64,000 bases of DNA. Source: Acholeplasmataceae bacterium. Its GTDB lineage: Bacteria; Bacillota_I; Bacilli_A; Acholeplasmatales; Acholeplasmataceae. This document shows positions 53,974 to 62,855 of the stretch, in pieces. Numbering within the stretch: position 1 is the first letter of the stretch; the number at the start of each line of letters is the position of its first letter. The notes beneath the pieces were generated by a model that was given only the letters and a program-made list of their open reading frames with translations, searched no databases and was not told where the DNA came from. Both the position numbers and the translations under genes were made by a program. Where the stretch lies: assembly GCA_030603805.1 (NCBI GenBank), contig JAUVXD010000002.1, positions 62,001 to 126,000 of the forward strand, read 5' to 3'.

Positions 53974-56094
53974 TTATACCTTGTCTTTGATTTTTACCTT
54001 GGTTTTAAAGATTCGAATCGCATTAAAGACTGCAAGAATGGAGACACCAACATCAGCAAAAATAGCAAGCCACATATTGGCATATCCTAAAGCTCCTAAA
54101 ACTAAGACAATCAGTTTGACACCAAGAGCCATCACGATGTTTTGATAAACGATGCGCATCGTTTTTGTAGAAATTTTGAGTGCAGCAATCACTTGATATG
54201 GATCATCATTCATAATCACGGCATCTGCTGCTTCAATGGCTGCATCACTGCCTATACCTCCCATCGCAATCCCTAGGGTTGCAATCGATAAGACTGGTGC
54301 ATCATTCATGCCATCACCAATAAAAGCAGTTTTTGAGTCTTTAGAAAGTTCAGATACGATTTGGACTTTGTCTTCTGGTAAGCAGTTGGCATAATAATCA
54401 TCAATGCCTAAAATATAAGATACATCCATTGCACCTGTCTGATAATCACCTGTGACCATGGTGACTTTTTTACCTAACCGAAGAAGTGTATGAACCATCT
54501 TTTTAGAGGATTCTTTTACCTGATCTTTAATCACAATATAGCCCATATACTCTTTATCCGCAACCACATAAATAATGGTTCCAATTTCATGGGTTTTTAA
54601 ATAATGAATCTTAAAATCATCTAAAAGCTTATGATTCCCAACTAAAAGTTGAATACCTTTGTAGTTTGCAACAACACCTTTACCTGCAATTTCTCTGATA
54701 GAATAGACTAAGCTCTCATCGAGAGGTTTTTGATATGCTTTAATTAAAGACGCTGCAATGGGATGATTGGAGTGATATTCCGCATGAGCTGCATATTCTA
54801 AGATTAATTCTGGCTCACCAGATACGGTTGCTGAAACACTGAATTCTCCCTTAGTGAGCGTTCCTGTTTTATCAAAGACGAAATGATCAATTTGACTCAT
54901 CATTTCTAAATCACTACCACTTTTAAATAAAATCCCTTTTCTAGATGCCGCACCAATGCCTGCAAAAAAGGAAAGCGGAATCGATAAGACTAAAGCACAG
55001 GGACAACTAATGACTAAAAAGATTAAAGCACGTTCAAAATAAATCGGAAAGTAATGACCAAAAGTTTCTACAGTAAATAAAGATAATCCTAAAGGTACTA
55101 AAAACGCCAAGAGGAGCGCCATCAGGACAACAATGGGGGTATATATTTTTGCAAATTTGGAAATAAATTTTTCTGCATCTGCTTTCTTAGATGCGTTATG
55201 TTCAACAAAATCTAAAATTTTAGCAACTGTGGAATCCACATATTTCTTTTGAACTTGAACGGTGATTAACCCTGAGGTATTAATTGACCCCGAGATGACT
55301 TCAATACCTTCATAGGCATCTCTTGGAAGGACCTCTCCCGTAATGCTTGATGTATCTAACCAAGAACTTCCTTCTGTAATAATACCATCGACTGGAACTT
55401 TTTCACCTGGACGAATGATAATCTGTTGTCCAACCTCAAGTTTTTTAGGATCAATATCAAAAATGCCTTGGTTTGTGACTAAATGTGCAATCGTGGGTTG
55501 AACATCGATGAGTTCTTTAATATTTCTTCTAGATTCTGAAACAGAACGATTTTGAAGATGTTCACCAATTCGATAAAATAGCATAACGGCTATCGCTTCT
55601 ACAAATTCTGCGATTCCAAATGCACCTAAGGTTGCAAGGGTCATTAAGAGGTTTTCATCAAAAAATTGTCCTTTAAAAATATTCTTAACTGCTTTAATAA
55701 TGACTTGTCCACCAAAGACTACATATGAGAACACATAAAAAGGCACATAAATGATTGGGGAAACATTTCCATTTGTCATTTTCTCTAGGATATATCCTAA
55801 AATCATGAATGCTAACGCGAATCCATAGAGTATCCATTCTTGAGTCGATAGATAATGATCTTCTAATTGATCTGGTGTGTATTCATCAAAGATTTTAACA
55901 CCGTCTTCAATTGTTTGTGCCATTGTTTCTAAATCACGAGCATTAATTTGATCAAGCTTACCTTCAAGATAAATTTTTTCAGCAGCAAGATCAACACGCG
56001 CCAGTTTGACACCATCAATTTTTTTAAATGCTTCTTCAATTTTAAGTGCACAGTTTGCACAGGTTAGGGCTTGAACATGATATGTTTTTTTCAT
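53974..56094 (-). CDS. P1B-type heavy-metal-exporting ATPase (CadA/ZntA-like)
   Basis: 706 residues from ATG 56094 (AAGGAGGG upstream). A short N-terminal metal-binding domain carries TCANCA (Cys12, Cys15). Eight predicted helices, with the transport motif SCPCALVLS (Cys364-Pro-Cys366), are followed by the phosphorylation motif DKTGTLT (Asp408), HSNHPIA (the HP motif of P1B pumps) and GDGMNDAPVL. The CPC motif suits Zn2+/Cd2+/Pb2+ or Cu+. Pairing with a CadC/SmtB-type ArsR regulator, 1 nt upstream, favours Zn/Cd/Pb. Its level is probably induced by the exported metal. Confidence 0.93.
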   Translation of the reverse strand: MKKTYHVQALTCANCALKIEEAFKKIDGVKLARVDLAAEKIYLEGKLDQINARDLETMAQTIEDGVKIFDEYTPDQLEDHYLSTQEWILYGFALAFMILGYILEKMTNGNVSPIIYVPFYVFSYVVFGGQVIIKAVKNIFKGQFFDENLLMTLATLGAFGIAEFVEAIAVMLFYRIGEHLQNRSVSESRRNIKELIDVQPTIAHLVTNQGIFDIDPKKLEVGQQIIIRPGEKVPVDGIITEGSSWLDTSSITGEVLPRDAYEGIEVISGSINTSGLITVQVQKKYVDSTVAKILDFVEHNASKKADAEKFISKFAKIYTPIVVLMALLLAFLVPLGLSLFTVETFGHYFPIYFERALIFLVISCPCALVLSIPLSFFAGIGAASRKGILFKSGSDLEMMSQIDHFVFDKTGTLTKGEFSVSATVSGEPELILEYAAHAEYHSNHPIAASLIKAYQKPLDESLVYSIREIAGKGVVANYKGIQLLVGNHKLLDDFKIHYLKTHEIGTIIYVVADKEYMGYIVIKDQVKESSKKMVHTLLRLGKKVTMVTGDYQTGAMDVSYILGIDDYYANCLPEDKVQIVSELSKDSKTAFIGDGMNDAPVLSIATLGIAMGGIGSDAAIEAADAVIMNDDPYQVIAALKISTKTMRIVYQNIVMALGVKLIVLVLGALGYANMWLAIFADVGVSILAVFNAIRIFKTKVKIKDKV

Positions 56095-56095
56095 G

Positions 56096-56449
56096 TTATC
56101 CCTCCTTAATATGTTCAATTGATTGATTAAAAATCAAATGCACATGTTCATCGGCTAATTGATAGAAAACTGTTTTACCTTCTTTTCTAAAGGTTACAAG
56201 ATTGGCATGTTTTAAAACTCTAAGTTGATGAGAAATCGCACTTTGCGTCATATTTAAAATCACTGAGATATCACAGACACAAAGTTCTTGTTTTTCAAGT
56301 GCAAAAAGAATTCTAATTCTTGTGGGATCAGAAAGCACTTTAAAAAGATCAGACATTTCAAGAATTGTCTTTTCATCAAGGATATGAGATTGAACTTCCT
56401 TAATGGCATCTTCGTGAATAATGATTGCTTCACATTGATATTTGTTCAT
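56096..56449 (-). CDS. ArsR/SmtB-family metal-sensing repressor (CadC-like)
   Basis: 117 residues from ATG 56449, with AAGAGGAG upstream; the longer reading to 56482 lies within the operator. A winged helix-turn-helix is preceded by KVLSDPTRIRILFAL. Two metal sites can be read: ELCVCD (Cys57, Cys59) plus an N-terminal Cys6, as in the CadC alpha3N site for Cd/Pb; and a C-terminal D-x-H-x10-H-x2-E (DEH...HIKE), the exact SmtB/CzrA alpha5 zinc site. Having both, it could respond to Cd/Pb and Zn. It is cotranscribed with the ATPase gene and probably represses its own promoter. Confidence 0.92.
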   Translation of the reverse strand: MNKYQCEAIIIHEDAIKEVQSHILDEKTILEMSDLFKVLSDPTRIRILFALEKQELCVCDISVILNMTQSAISHQLRVLKHANLVTFRKEGKTVFYQLADEHVHLIFNQSIEHIKEG

Positions 56450-56464
56450 ATAAAACTCCTCTTC

Positions 56465-56492
56465 ATATGAATATTTGCTCATATGTTCATAT
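56465..56492 (-). promoter_or_regulatory. Imperfect inverted repeat, likely operator of the ArsR regulator
   Basis: ATATGAATATTT (56465-56476) and ATATGTTCATAT (56481-56492) form arms that agree at 10 of 12 positions across a 4-nt centre, 16 nt upstream of the regulator's start. TATATA next to it may be the -10. AT-rich imperfect 12-mers of this kind are typical ArsR/SmtB operators. Assignment is by position and shape. Confidence 0.6.
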
Positions 56493-56520
56493 ATAGTTTA
56501 CCCTAATTCCCTTGAATATG

Positions 56521-56549
56521 CAACAAAAAAGAGCGTTGTTTGCGCCCTT
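56521..56549 (-). terminator. Terminator of the aro operon
   Basis: Read on the minus strand, AAGGGCG pairs with CGCTCTT (one G·T pair) across a 7-nt loop, then TTTTTTG. It starts at the aroC stop codon. Confidence 0.8.
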
Positions 56550-57534
56550 ATTGATAAGCCTTATACATGAGGTATTGATCAGCAAGCACAATGGCGAGCA
56601 CATTTTCTAAAACAATCCCTGCTCTTCTTGCGATACAGACATCATGTCTTCCGCCAATTTCTAAAGATTTGGTTTGATATGTTTCAAAATCAAACGTGTC
56701 TTGAGCCTTTTGGATGCTTGAGGTTGGTTTAATCATGACTGTAACCAATAGATCATTTCCATTAGAAATACCACCTGTGATACCTCCACTATGATTGGTC
56801 TTAGTCAATCCTTTATCATTGATGATTTCATCATTAAAAGCACTACCCAACATGGTTTTCCCTTCAAACCCTGTACCAATACTTACTGCCTTGACGGCTG
56901 GCATAGAAAACATCATTTTAGCAATTTCAGCATCGAGTTTTGAAAAGAAGGGTTCACCGATTCCAACAACCATGTCTTTAACTGTTAATAAAATCGTTCC
57001 ACCAACAGAATCGCCTTGTTTTGCGATTTCTAAGAGGTAATCATCGATTTTGCTCATGTCCGTTAAACTACCCACTTGCGTGAGTTGATGTTCAATTTTA
57101 AAAGGTATGATCATTTTAGCAATTGCCCCAGCAGCAACCAATGCCGCGGTGAGTCTGCCTGAAAAACGACCGCCACCACGATAATCTTGATACCCTTTAT
57201 ATTTCACTTCAGAGACAAAATCAGCATGACCTGGTCTTGGATGTTTTCTTAAATGTTCATAATCTTTAGATTGAACATTGGTATTTTCAATCATGAGATG
57301 AATTGGAGATCCCGTTGAGTGTCCTTGAAACATACCTGAGGTGATTTCAAAAAGGTCTGCTTCTTTTCTAGGTGTTGTACCGATAGCGCCAGGTTGTCTT
57401 TTCTTTAAATCTTCAGCAATTTGATTTAAATCAATTTTTATTCCTGCGGGTATGCCATCAATGACGACACCAATTGCTTTTTGATGGGATTCACCATAAA
57501 GTGTGATTTTAAATAATGTGCCATAAGTGTTCAT
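56548..57534 (-). CDS. aroC: Chorismate synthase
   Basis: Last step of the shikimate pathway: EPSP to chorismate, needing reduced FMN. 328 residues, somewhat shorter than the common 360-390. Signatures: YGESHQKAIGVVIDG, KRQPGAIGTTPRKEAD, GHSTGSPIHLMIENTN, RPGHADF and GGGRFSGRLTAA, with a late GRHDVCIARR. The short form looks complete at both ends. Overlaps aroE by 4 nt and is the last gene of the operon. Confidence 0.97.
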   Translation of the reverse strand: MNTYGTLFKITLYGESHQKAIGVVIDGIPAGIKIDLNQIAEDLKKRQPGAIGTTPRKEADLFEITSGMFQGHSTGSPIHLMIENTNVQSKDYEHLRKHPRPGHADFVSEVKYKGYQDYRGGGRFSGRLTAALVAAGAIAKMIIPFKIEHQLTQVGSLTDMSKIDDYLLEIAKQGDSVGGTILLTVKDMVVGIGEPFFSKLDAEIAKMMFSMPAVKAVSIGTGFEGKTMLGSAFNDEIINDKGLTKTNHSGGITGGISNGNDLLVTVMIKPTSSIQKAQDTFDFETYQTKSLEIGGRHDVCIARRAGIVLENVLAIVLADQYLMYKAYQ

Positions 57535-58316
57535 TTGAAAATAACTTCCTTAAGTTCAGAAACGAGCATATCGGTAATATCAATTTTTCTTTCCCACCAA
57601 ATCTCTTCGGATTTTAATGCTTGAATAATGAGCATATATAGTCCACCAATTCCGAGTTTGGCATATTTCATGATTTTAGTTTCCATCGGATTATAGATCA
57701 GGTCAACAACCGTTTGATTTTCGACATAAACTTTGGTTAACACAGATTCTTCGACATTTGGATAAGCTCCAATGGGGGTGGCTTGAATGTAGATATCCAC
57801 ATCAAATGGGTTTAATTTCTTGTAGGTTGTTACTTTTTGGAAAAGTGGATCAAGTCCTTGAGATTGTCTAGAAACGACGGTGATTTTCGCGCCCAAATCC
57901 GATAAAACAATATAAGCAGCCTTCGCAGCGCCACCTGCACCTAAGATATAGACGTTTTTATCTTTGACATTGACACGGTTTCTGGTCAACAATCCTAAAA
58001 AACCATCATAATCCGTATTATCACCCACAATTTTTCCATTTTTCATATAAATGGTATTAACTGCACGAATACGTGATGCCTTTGGTGTTAAGATATCGAC
58101 ATATTTCATCACTGTTTGTTTATAAGGCACCGTGACGTTGAAGCCTTTAAATGTGCCATTACGCATATGTTTGAAAAGTTGAGAAATATCTGATTCCTCA
58201 ATATCAAACAAATCATATCTCACATCTAGTCCAAACTTTTTTGCCATGAATTCATGAATTTTGGGGGATTTGCTGTAACCGATGTTTTTTCCAATCAAAC
58301 CATATCTGTCACTCAT
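57531..58316 (-). CDS. aroE: Shikimate dehydrogenase
   Basis: Reduces 3-dehydroshikimate to shikimate with NADPH. 261 residues. N-terminal substrate domain with YSKSPKIHEF, NVTVPYKQ (catalytic Lys) and GDNTDYDGF (catalytic Asp); Rossmann motif GAGGAAKAAY; and RNTI-like IRAVNTIY. Overlaps both neighbours by 4 nt. The enzyme that makes its substrate (3-dehydroquinate dehydratase) is not in this operon. Confidence 0.96.
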   Translation of the reverse strand: MSDRYGLIGKNIGYSKSPKIHEFMAKKFGLDVRYDLFDIEESDISQLFKHMRNGTFKGFNVTVPYKQTVMKYVDILTPKASRIRAVNTIYMKNGKIVGDNTDYDGFLGLLTRNRVNVKDKNVYILGAGGAAKAAYIVLSDLGAKITVVSRQSQGLDPLFQKVTTYKKLNPFDVDIYIQATPIGAYPNVEESVLTKVYVENQTVVDLIYNPMETKIMKYAKLGIGGLYMLIIQALKSEEIWWERKIDITDMLVSELKEVIFK

Positions 58317-58567
58317 TTTTGTACCTCCTTGGATAATCTCATGATTTCCTTTAAAAAAGATTCATAATGAGGCCATAAGGACTCATCGTTTAATTTTTGT
58401 TTTCTAAGTGATAAGAGTTCTTGCTCTCTTTTTTCATCTAAAATCGGTAGACCTTGATTTTTTTTATAGATACCTACTTCTTGAGAGATCGCCATACGTG
58501 CTTTAAAGAGATCCATCATTTGATCGTCAATCGCATTTATCTTTAATCTGAGTTGTTCTAAATTCAT
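58313..58567 (-). CDS. Chorismate mutase, AroQ type
   Basis: Converts chorismate to prephenate for tyrosine and phenylalanine. A free-standing 84-residue, all-helical AroQ domain: LRLKINAIDDQMMDLFKARM, EVGIYKKNQGLPILDEKREQELL and a late MRLSKEVQ. Conserved Arg, Lys and the D-x-x-R-E pattern of the active site are visible. No fused prephenate dehydratase or DAHP synthase. Four-nt overlaps with aroA upstream and aroE downstream. Confidence 0.93.
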   Translation of the reverse strand: MNLEQLRLKINAIDDQMMDLFKARMAISQEVGIYKKNQGLPILDEKREQELLSLRKQKLNDESLWPHYESFLKEIMRLSKEVQK

Positions 58568-59817
58568 TGGATAACACCTCCAAGAGCTTGATAGTCTTTA
58601 AAGAAATTGGGGTATGATTTTTGAATGGCTTCACTGTTTGTAATGGTAATCGGTCCATCTGCCTTAATGGCTGCAATCGATAATGCCATGACAATCCTGT
58701 GATCATGAAAGCCTTCTAATGTTTGATTACCTTTAAACTGATTGATACCAGTAATGGTCAGTTCATCATTGATATGTTCTAGTGGGACACCAAGCTTTTT
58801 TAGATTATAAATCATCGCTTCTAATCGATTAGATTCTTTGATTATTAATCGTTTACAATGTTTAAACCGTGTTTTTCCTTCGGAACATGCTGCAAGCACC
58901 ATCAAAATCGGACCTAAATCAGGGATTTGACTCAAATCGATTTCAATACCATAGGTTTGACTGGGTTTAACCACATAGCTTCGATTTAAGTGATCATAGT
59001 CGATATCACCTTGCATCTGTTTAATGATATCCACCATTTCAGCATCACCTTGTTTGGATAGAGGGTTCAGTTTTTTAAGTTCGATTTCACCAGATAGAAG
59101 TCCCGCAACCATGAAAAACGCAGCTTGGGAATAGTCACCTTCGACGGTTGCTTCTTGTGGCTTATAGGACTGATTGCCTTTGATATAAATAAAAGGGTCA
59201 GTCACTAAAATATGTATGCCAAATTTTTGAAGGACATCGATGGTTAAATCCACGTAGCCTTTGGATTCTAAGGGTGAGATAAGTTCAATGACTGAGTCTT
59301 TAGATAATAAAGGGAGTGCATAAAGCAGTCCTGTAATGAACTGTGATGAGACATCACCTCTCATTTTGTAATACCCTGGTTTTATTCGTCCTTTAACTTC
59401 TAAAGGTAAATAGTTATCTGTGAGTTTCTTGTAATAATTATGTTTTTGGTCAAAGACATCAAAATAAACATCTAAAGGACGATTGGGTAATCTACCTTTT
59501 CCAGTAAATGTGACAACCTCTCTTTGAAGCATTGCAATCGGAATCATAAATCTTAAAGTGGACCCTGATTCTTTACAGTCAATGATATCCGTCATTTTCT
59601 TAAACTCTTGACCTGTGATGCATTGACCTTCAATTAAAACATTGAATGCCTTGAGTGCTTCTTTGGTTGCGATTAAATCGTCTGATTCTAATAAGTTATG
59701 AATTTTGCTTTTACCTTGAGCAAGACCTGCTGCAATCAAATACCGGTGAGAAAGTGATTTTGATGATACAACATCTAACTTACCGGTTAAAGGTTTTGGA
59801 ATGATTGTGATATTCAT
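58564..59817 (-). CDS. aroA: 3-phosphoshikimate 1-carboxyvinyltransferase (EPSP synthase)
   Basis: Adds PEP to shikimate-3-phosphate. 417 residues, near the usual 427. Signatures: SSKSLSHRYLIAAGLAQGKS, CKESGSTLRFMIPIA, GRLPNRPLDVYFD, GDVSSQFITGLLYALP, and a late ESNRLEAM and GFHDHRIVMAL. Overlaps aroB and the mutase gene by 4 nt each. Confidence 0.97.
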   Translation of the reverse strand: MNITIIPKPLTGKLDVVSSKSLSHRYLIAAGLAQGKSKIHNLLESDDLIATKEALKAFNVLIEGQCITGQEFKKMTDIIDCKESGSTLRFMIPIAMLQREVVTFTGKGRLPNRPLDVYFDVFDQKHNYYKKLTDNYLPLEVKGRIKPGYYKMRGDVSSQFITGLLYALPLLSKDSVIELISPLESKGYVDLTIDVLQKFGIHILVTDPFIYIKGNQSYKPQEATVEGDYSQAAFFMVAGLLSGEIELKKLNPLSKQGDAEMVDIIKQMQGDIDYDHLNRSYVVKPSQTYGIEIDLSQIPDLGPILMVLAACSEGKTRFKHCKRLIIKESNRLEAMIYNLKKLGVPLEHINDELTITGINQFKGNQTLEGFHDHRIVMALSIAAIKADGPITITNSEAIQKSYPNFFKDYQALGGVIQ

Positions 59818-60827
59818 AAAAGATCCATAGCCTTTAACTTGATGATTTCAGGAAAACCTGGTTTATGAACAATGATAAAGTTTAAACCATCTGCTAAAAA
59901 CTTCTTATCATGGATGATTTCTGATTTGTAATCTTCCATCTCTAAGAGAGGTTCTTGAACCAGACCTCTCTTTAAGAATAGGGATTTGACTTCATCGTAA
60001 AGATTAGGATCTGTTTTTCCAAGGGTCATGCCAAGTTGAAGTGCAATAAGCATACCATAACTAATCGCTTCACCGTGTTTATAGGTTTCATAACAATGCT
60101 TCTTTTCAATGGCATGACCAAAGGTGTGACCAAAATTAAGTAGCATTCGTTCTTTATAATCATAGGGATCGATTAAAACAACTTCTCTTTTCACATGAAT
60201 AGACTGTTCAATTTCCTTAATCGTAACTGTGTCATGCTCGAGTAAGTATTGGTATAATTTTTTATCCCCAATCAGTCCAGCCTTAATCATTTCAGCAAGT
60301 CCGTTGTTATATTCTCTTTGGGGTAGTGTCTTTAAAAAACTTGTATCGATAAAGACAAGCTTGGGTTGATAAAAGGAGCCTAATAGATTTTTACCTTGTT
60401 TTAAGTCAATACCTACTTTACCACCGATACTGCTATCGACCATCGCAAGGAGTGTCGTGGGTATTTGAATATAAGGTATACCTCTAAAAAGGGTTGCAGC
60501 AACAAATCCTGTGAGGTCTCCAATGACACCACCACCTAAAGCAATCATTAAATGATTTCGTTTAATGCCTTTTTCAATTAAGGTATCGACAACTTTTTGA
60601 TAAGTGTCGAGTGATTTTGAAGATTCACCTTCAGGAACAACCACATAAGATACATGAAAAGATGCAAGAGCCTCAACCATCTCTTGATGATAAAGTGCAT
60701 AGACCTTTTGATCAGTAACAACAAAAAGTTCATCATATCTATAAATAGATTTGATGTGCTTTGAAAGTTCTAAAAGATTGTGATCATGGATGACAATGTC
60801 ATAGTTTGGCATCTTAATCTGTGTCAA
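59814..60827 (-). CDS. aroB: 3-dehydroquinate synthase
   Basis: Cyclises DAHP to 3-dehydroquinate with NAD+ and a divalent metal. 337 residues. NAD loop ALGGGVIGDLTGFVAAT, phosphate loop PTTLLAMVDSSIGGK, KQGKNLLGSFYQP, metal ligands in GLAEMIKAGLIGD and NFGHTFGHAIE. The start overlaps tyrA by 14 nt. Confidence 0.97.
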   Translation of the reverse strand: MTQIKMPNYDIVIHDHNLLELSKHIKSIYRYDELFVVTDQKVYALYHQEMVEALASFHVSYVVVPEGESSKSLDTYQKVVDTLIEKGIKRNHLMIALGGGVIGDLTGFVAATLFRGIPYIQIPTTLLAMVDSSIGGKVGIDLKQGKNLLGSFYQPKLVFIDTSFLKTLPQREYNNGLAEMIKAGLIGDKKLYQYLLEHDTVTIKEIEQSIHVKREVVLIDPYDYKERMLLNFGHTFGHAIEKKHCYETYKHGEAISYGMLIALQLGMTLGKTDPNLYDEVKSLFLKRGLVQEPLLEMEDYKSEIIHDKKFLADGLNFIIVHKPGFPEIIKLKAMDLL

Positions 60828-61644
60828 AGGCTTTCCTCTTTTCTTTCGCTTCTTTTAAATAAGTCTTTAAGGATTCTAGGTCATCGTTTTCAATCATTGA
60901 TTTTAACGCATTGAGCTCATGACTGAAATCATCGATTTTTTTAATGAGCGCTTCTTTATTTTCTAAAAAGAGTTCACTCCACATGACTTCATTGATTTTT
61001 GCAATTCGAGTTAAATCTCTAAATGAGTCGCCGGTTGCTTTTTTAGTTTCAGTTAAATGGTCACTATGCATCAGTGCAACTGCAAGTGCATGGGTGAGTT
61101 GTGAGGTGAATGCAATCAGTTCATCGTGCGTGTTTGCATCTGTTACTGTTATTTTACCAAATTTTAAGTCGTTTGCGACAGACTTGAGCAAATCAATATC
61201 TGATGATTTAGACTTAACTCCAGTCACAATAATGAAATTTGCGCCATCAAACATGTTCACATCTCTGGCATTAAACCCATTTTTTTCTCTTCCAGCCATG
61301 GGGTGGTGCGACGTGTAAGAAACGTATTCGGGAAGATAGTGTTCAATTTCTTTCATCATCCATGATTTAGTACCACTTAGATCAGTGACCACTTGTTTTT
61401 TTACGAAATGATGACCATAAGATTTGATGAACTCAACGTTATCTTTTGGATATAAAGCTAAAATTATTAATTCTGATTCTTTTAATAGAGTTAAATCACT
61501 TGATGGGTGAATCACATGTGCTAAAATAGCTTGATTCATTATTTCTGGATTAGCATCATATCCATAGACATCATGTCCTGCTTTTTTGAGTCCTTCGGCA
61601 TATGAGCCTCCCATCAGACCCAAGCCAACGATAAAGATTTTCAT
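60814..61644 (-). CDS. tyrA: Prephenate dehydrogenase
   Basis: Oxidatively decarboxylates prephenate to 4-hydroxyphenylpyruvate, the committed step to tyrosine. 276 residues: Rossmann motif VGLGLMGGSYAEGLKKAG with a following Asp (YGYDANPE) that favours NAD+, and HHPMAGREKNGF, the substrate loop with catalytic His. No C-terminal ACT domain, so no obvious allosteric tyrosine control of the protein; control may instead lie in the leader RNA of this operon. Its position directly after aroF points to tyrosine as the end product sensed. Confidence 0.95.
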   Translation of the reverse strand: MKIFIVGLGLMGGSYAEGLKKAGHDVYGYDANPEIMNQAILAHVIHPSSDLTLLKESELIILALYPKDNVEFIKSYGHHFVKKQVVTDLSGTKSWMMKEIEHYLPEYVSYTSHHPMAGREKNGFNARDVNMFDGANFIIVTGVKSKSSDIDLLKSVANDLKFGKITVTDANTHDELIAFTSQLTHALAVALMHSDHLTETKKATGDSFRDLTRIAKINEVMWSELFLENKEALIKKIDDFSHELNALKSMIENDDLESLKTYLKEAKEKRKAFDTD

Positions 61645-62660
61645 TTGAGTTTTTTATCTAAAACTGTGGACAGTTTTTCTAGTTCATCCATCATATGGCT
61701 AAACTTAGATAGCTTAAGCGATTGTGCTCCATCGGATAAGGCATGTTCGGGATCATGATGAACTTCAACAATCAGTCCATCTGCACCAACAGCCATCGAT
61801 GCCATCGAAAGTTTTTCAATCATGTTCCATCTGCCTGCTGCATGGGATGGGTCAATGATGACAGGTAGATGTGAAACTTCTTTAACAGCGAGTACTGCAC
61901 TAATATCTAATGTATTTCTTGTATATTTTTCAAAGGTTCGAATACCACGTTCGCATAAAATGACATTTTCGTTACCGCCAGCCATAATATATTCTGCAGA
62001 CATCAGCCATTCTTCAATGGTTGCAGATAAACCTCTTTTAAGTAAAATAGGCTTTGTTGATTTCCCAAGTGCTTTAAGAAGGTGGAAGTTTTGCATATTT
62101 CTAGCACCGACTTGAATGACATCGACATATTGTTCAAAAAGAGGTAGTAAATCAGCTGAAGGAATTTCTGTGACAATGGCTAACCCCAGTTCATCTCCGA
62201 TTTTTCTTAACAATTTCAAACCTTCAAGTTCTAAACCTTGAAACGCATAAGGTGAAGTTCTTGGCTTATACGCACCACCTCTAAGCATGTGCGCACCTGC
62301 TTTTTTGATTCCTTTGGCTATCACTCTTAATTGATCTTCTGATTCAACAGAACAAGGTCCTGCCATCATCACAAATTGATCTCCACCAATTTCAATATCT
62401 TCTCTTATTTTGACAATCGTATCTTTTTTCTTAAAGCTACGACTTGCTTTCTTAAAGGGTGTTGAAACACGGATAACTTCCTTGACACCTTCGAAAGCGT
62501 AAAGATCACTAGGATCAATGGCTGAGATATCTCCAATAATGCCGAAAACAACCACATCATCACTTGATGCGTCTTTAATTTCTAAGTTTTTACTTCGAAT
62601 AAATTCAACGAGTCTTTCATATTCTTTTTTCGTTGCTTCTTTTTTCATTTGAACAATCAT
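61641..62660 (-). CDS. aroF: 3-deoxy-7-phosphoheptulonate (DAHP) synthase, type I-beta
   Basis: First step of the shikimate pathway, joining PEP and erythrose-4-phosphate. 339 residues from ATG 62660 (AAAGGAG upstream); the longer reading to 62693 runs through the terminator hairpin. An N-terminal ferredoxin-like extension (~1-70) typical of the I-beta group can act as a regulatory domain. The barrel has MAGPCSVESEDQL, RGGAYKPRTSPYAFQGL, LKRGLSATIEEWL, DPSHAAGRWN and EVHHDPEHALSDGAQSL. First structural gene of the operon, 123 nt after the leader-peptide stop. Confidence 0.97.
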   Translation of the reverse strand: MIVQMKKEATKKEYERLVEFIRSKNLEIKDASSDDVVVFGIIGDISAIDPSDLYAFEGVKEVIRVSTPFKKASRSFKKKDTIVKIREDIEIGGDQFVMMAGPCSVESEDQLRVIAKGIKKAGAHMLRGGAYKPRTSPYAFQGLELEGLKLLRKIGDELGLAIVTEIPSADLLPLFEQYVDVIQVGARNMQNFHLLKALGKSTKPILLKRGLSATIEEWLMSAEYIMAGGNENVILCERGIRTFEKYTRNTLDISAVLAVKEVSHLPVIIDPSHAAGRWNMIEKLSMASMAVGADGLIVEVHHDPEHALSDGAQSLKLSKFSHMMDELEKLSTVLDKKLK

Positions 62661-62680
62661 CGTTCTTCTCCTTTGGTTTA

Positions 62681-62783
62681 AAAATAAAAACACCCCTCAA
62701 GGAACCTCGAGGGATGAATGAGTTTCATGTGCCTGCTGTTCCTTTTTTATCGCATAAAAAGGAATGCCTAGCAATCCTTTTGT
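62681..62783 (-). promoter_or_regulatory. Transcription attenuator of the aro operon (alternative hairpins and terminator)
   Basis: Directly after the leader peptide, four segments can pair in exclusive ways (minus strand). Segment 1 AAAAGGA...TGC (62781-62771) pairs with segment 2 GCA...TCCTTTT (62767-62757). Segment 2 TTCCTTTTT (62764-62756) pairs with segment 3 AAAAAGGAA (62747-62739). Segment 3 AAGGAAC (62744-62738) pairs with segment 4 GTTCCTT (62705-62699). The terminator CATCCCTCGA (62716-62707) pairs with TTGAGGGGTG (62700-62691) and is followed by TTTTTATTTTT. Stalling at the Tyr codons leaves segment 1 free, so 1:2 and 3:4 form and transcription continues. A ribosome at the stop codon covers segment 1, so 2:3 and the terminator form. 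Confidence 0.75.
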
Positions 62784-62828
62784 TTAATGATATGCGTAAT
62801 AATAAACAACAGTTTTATGGGTTAACAT
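62784..62828 (-). CDS. Tyrosine-rich leader peptide of the aro operon
   Basis: 14 codons: MLTHKTVVYYYAYH, with Tyr at positions 9, 10, 11 and 13. The ATG at 62828-62826 follows AAGGTGAT with 4 nt between, the same close-spaced SD used by recG, dnaE and the 25282 gene, so it should be translated. It lies ~20 nt after the predicted transcription start and 1-3 nt before the first hairpin arm of the attenuator. The peptide itself probably has no function; ribosome speed over its Tyr codons would report Tyr-tRNA supply. Too short for most gene finders. Confidence 0.78.
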   Translation of the reverse strand: MLTHKTVVYYYAYH

Positions 62829-62855
62829 CGAAATCACCTTTCTTTGCTTGTAGAT

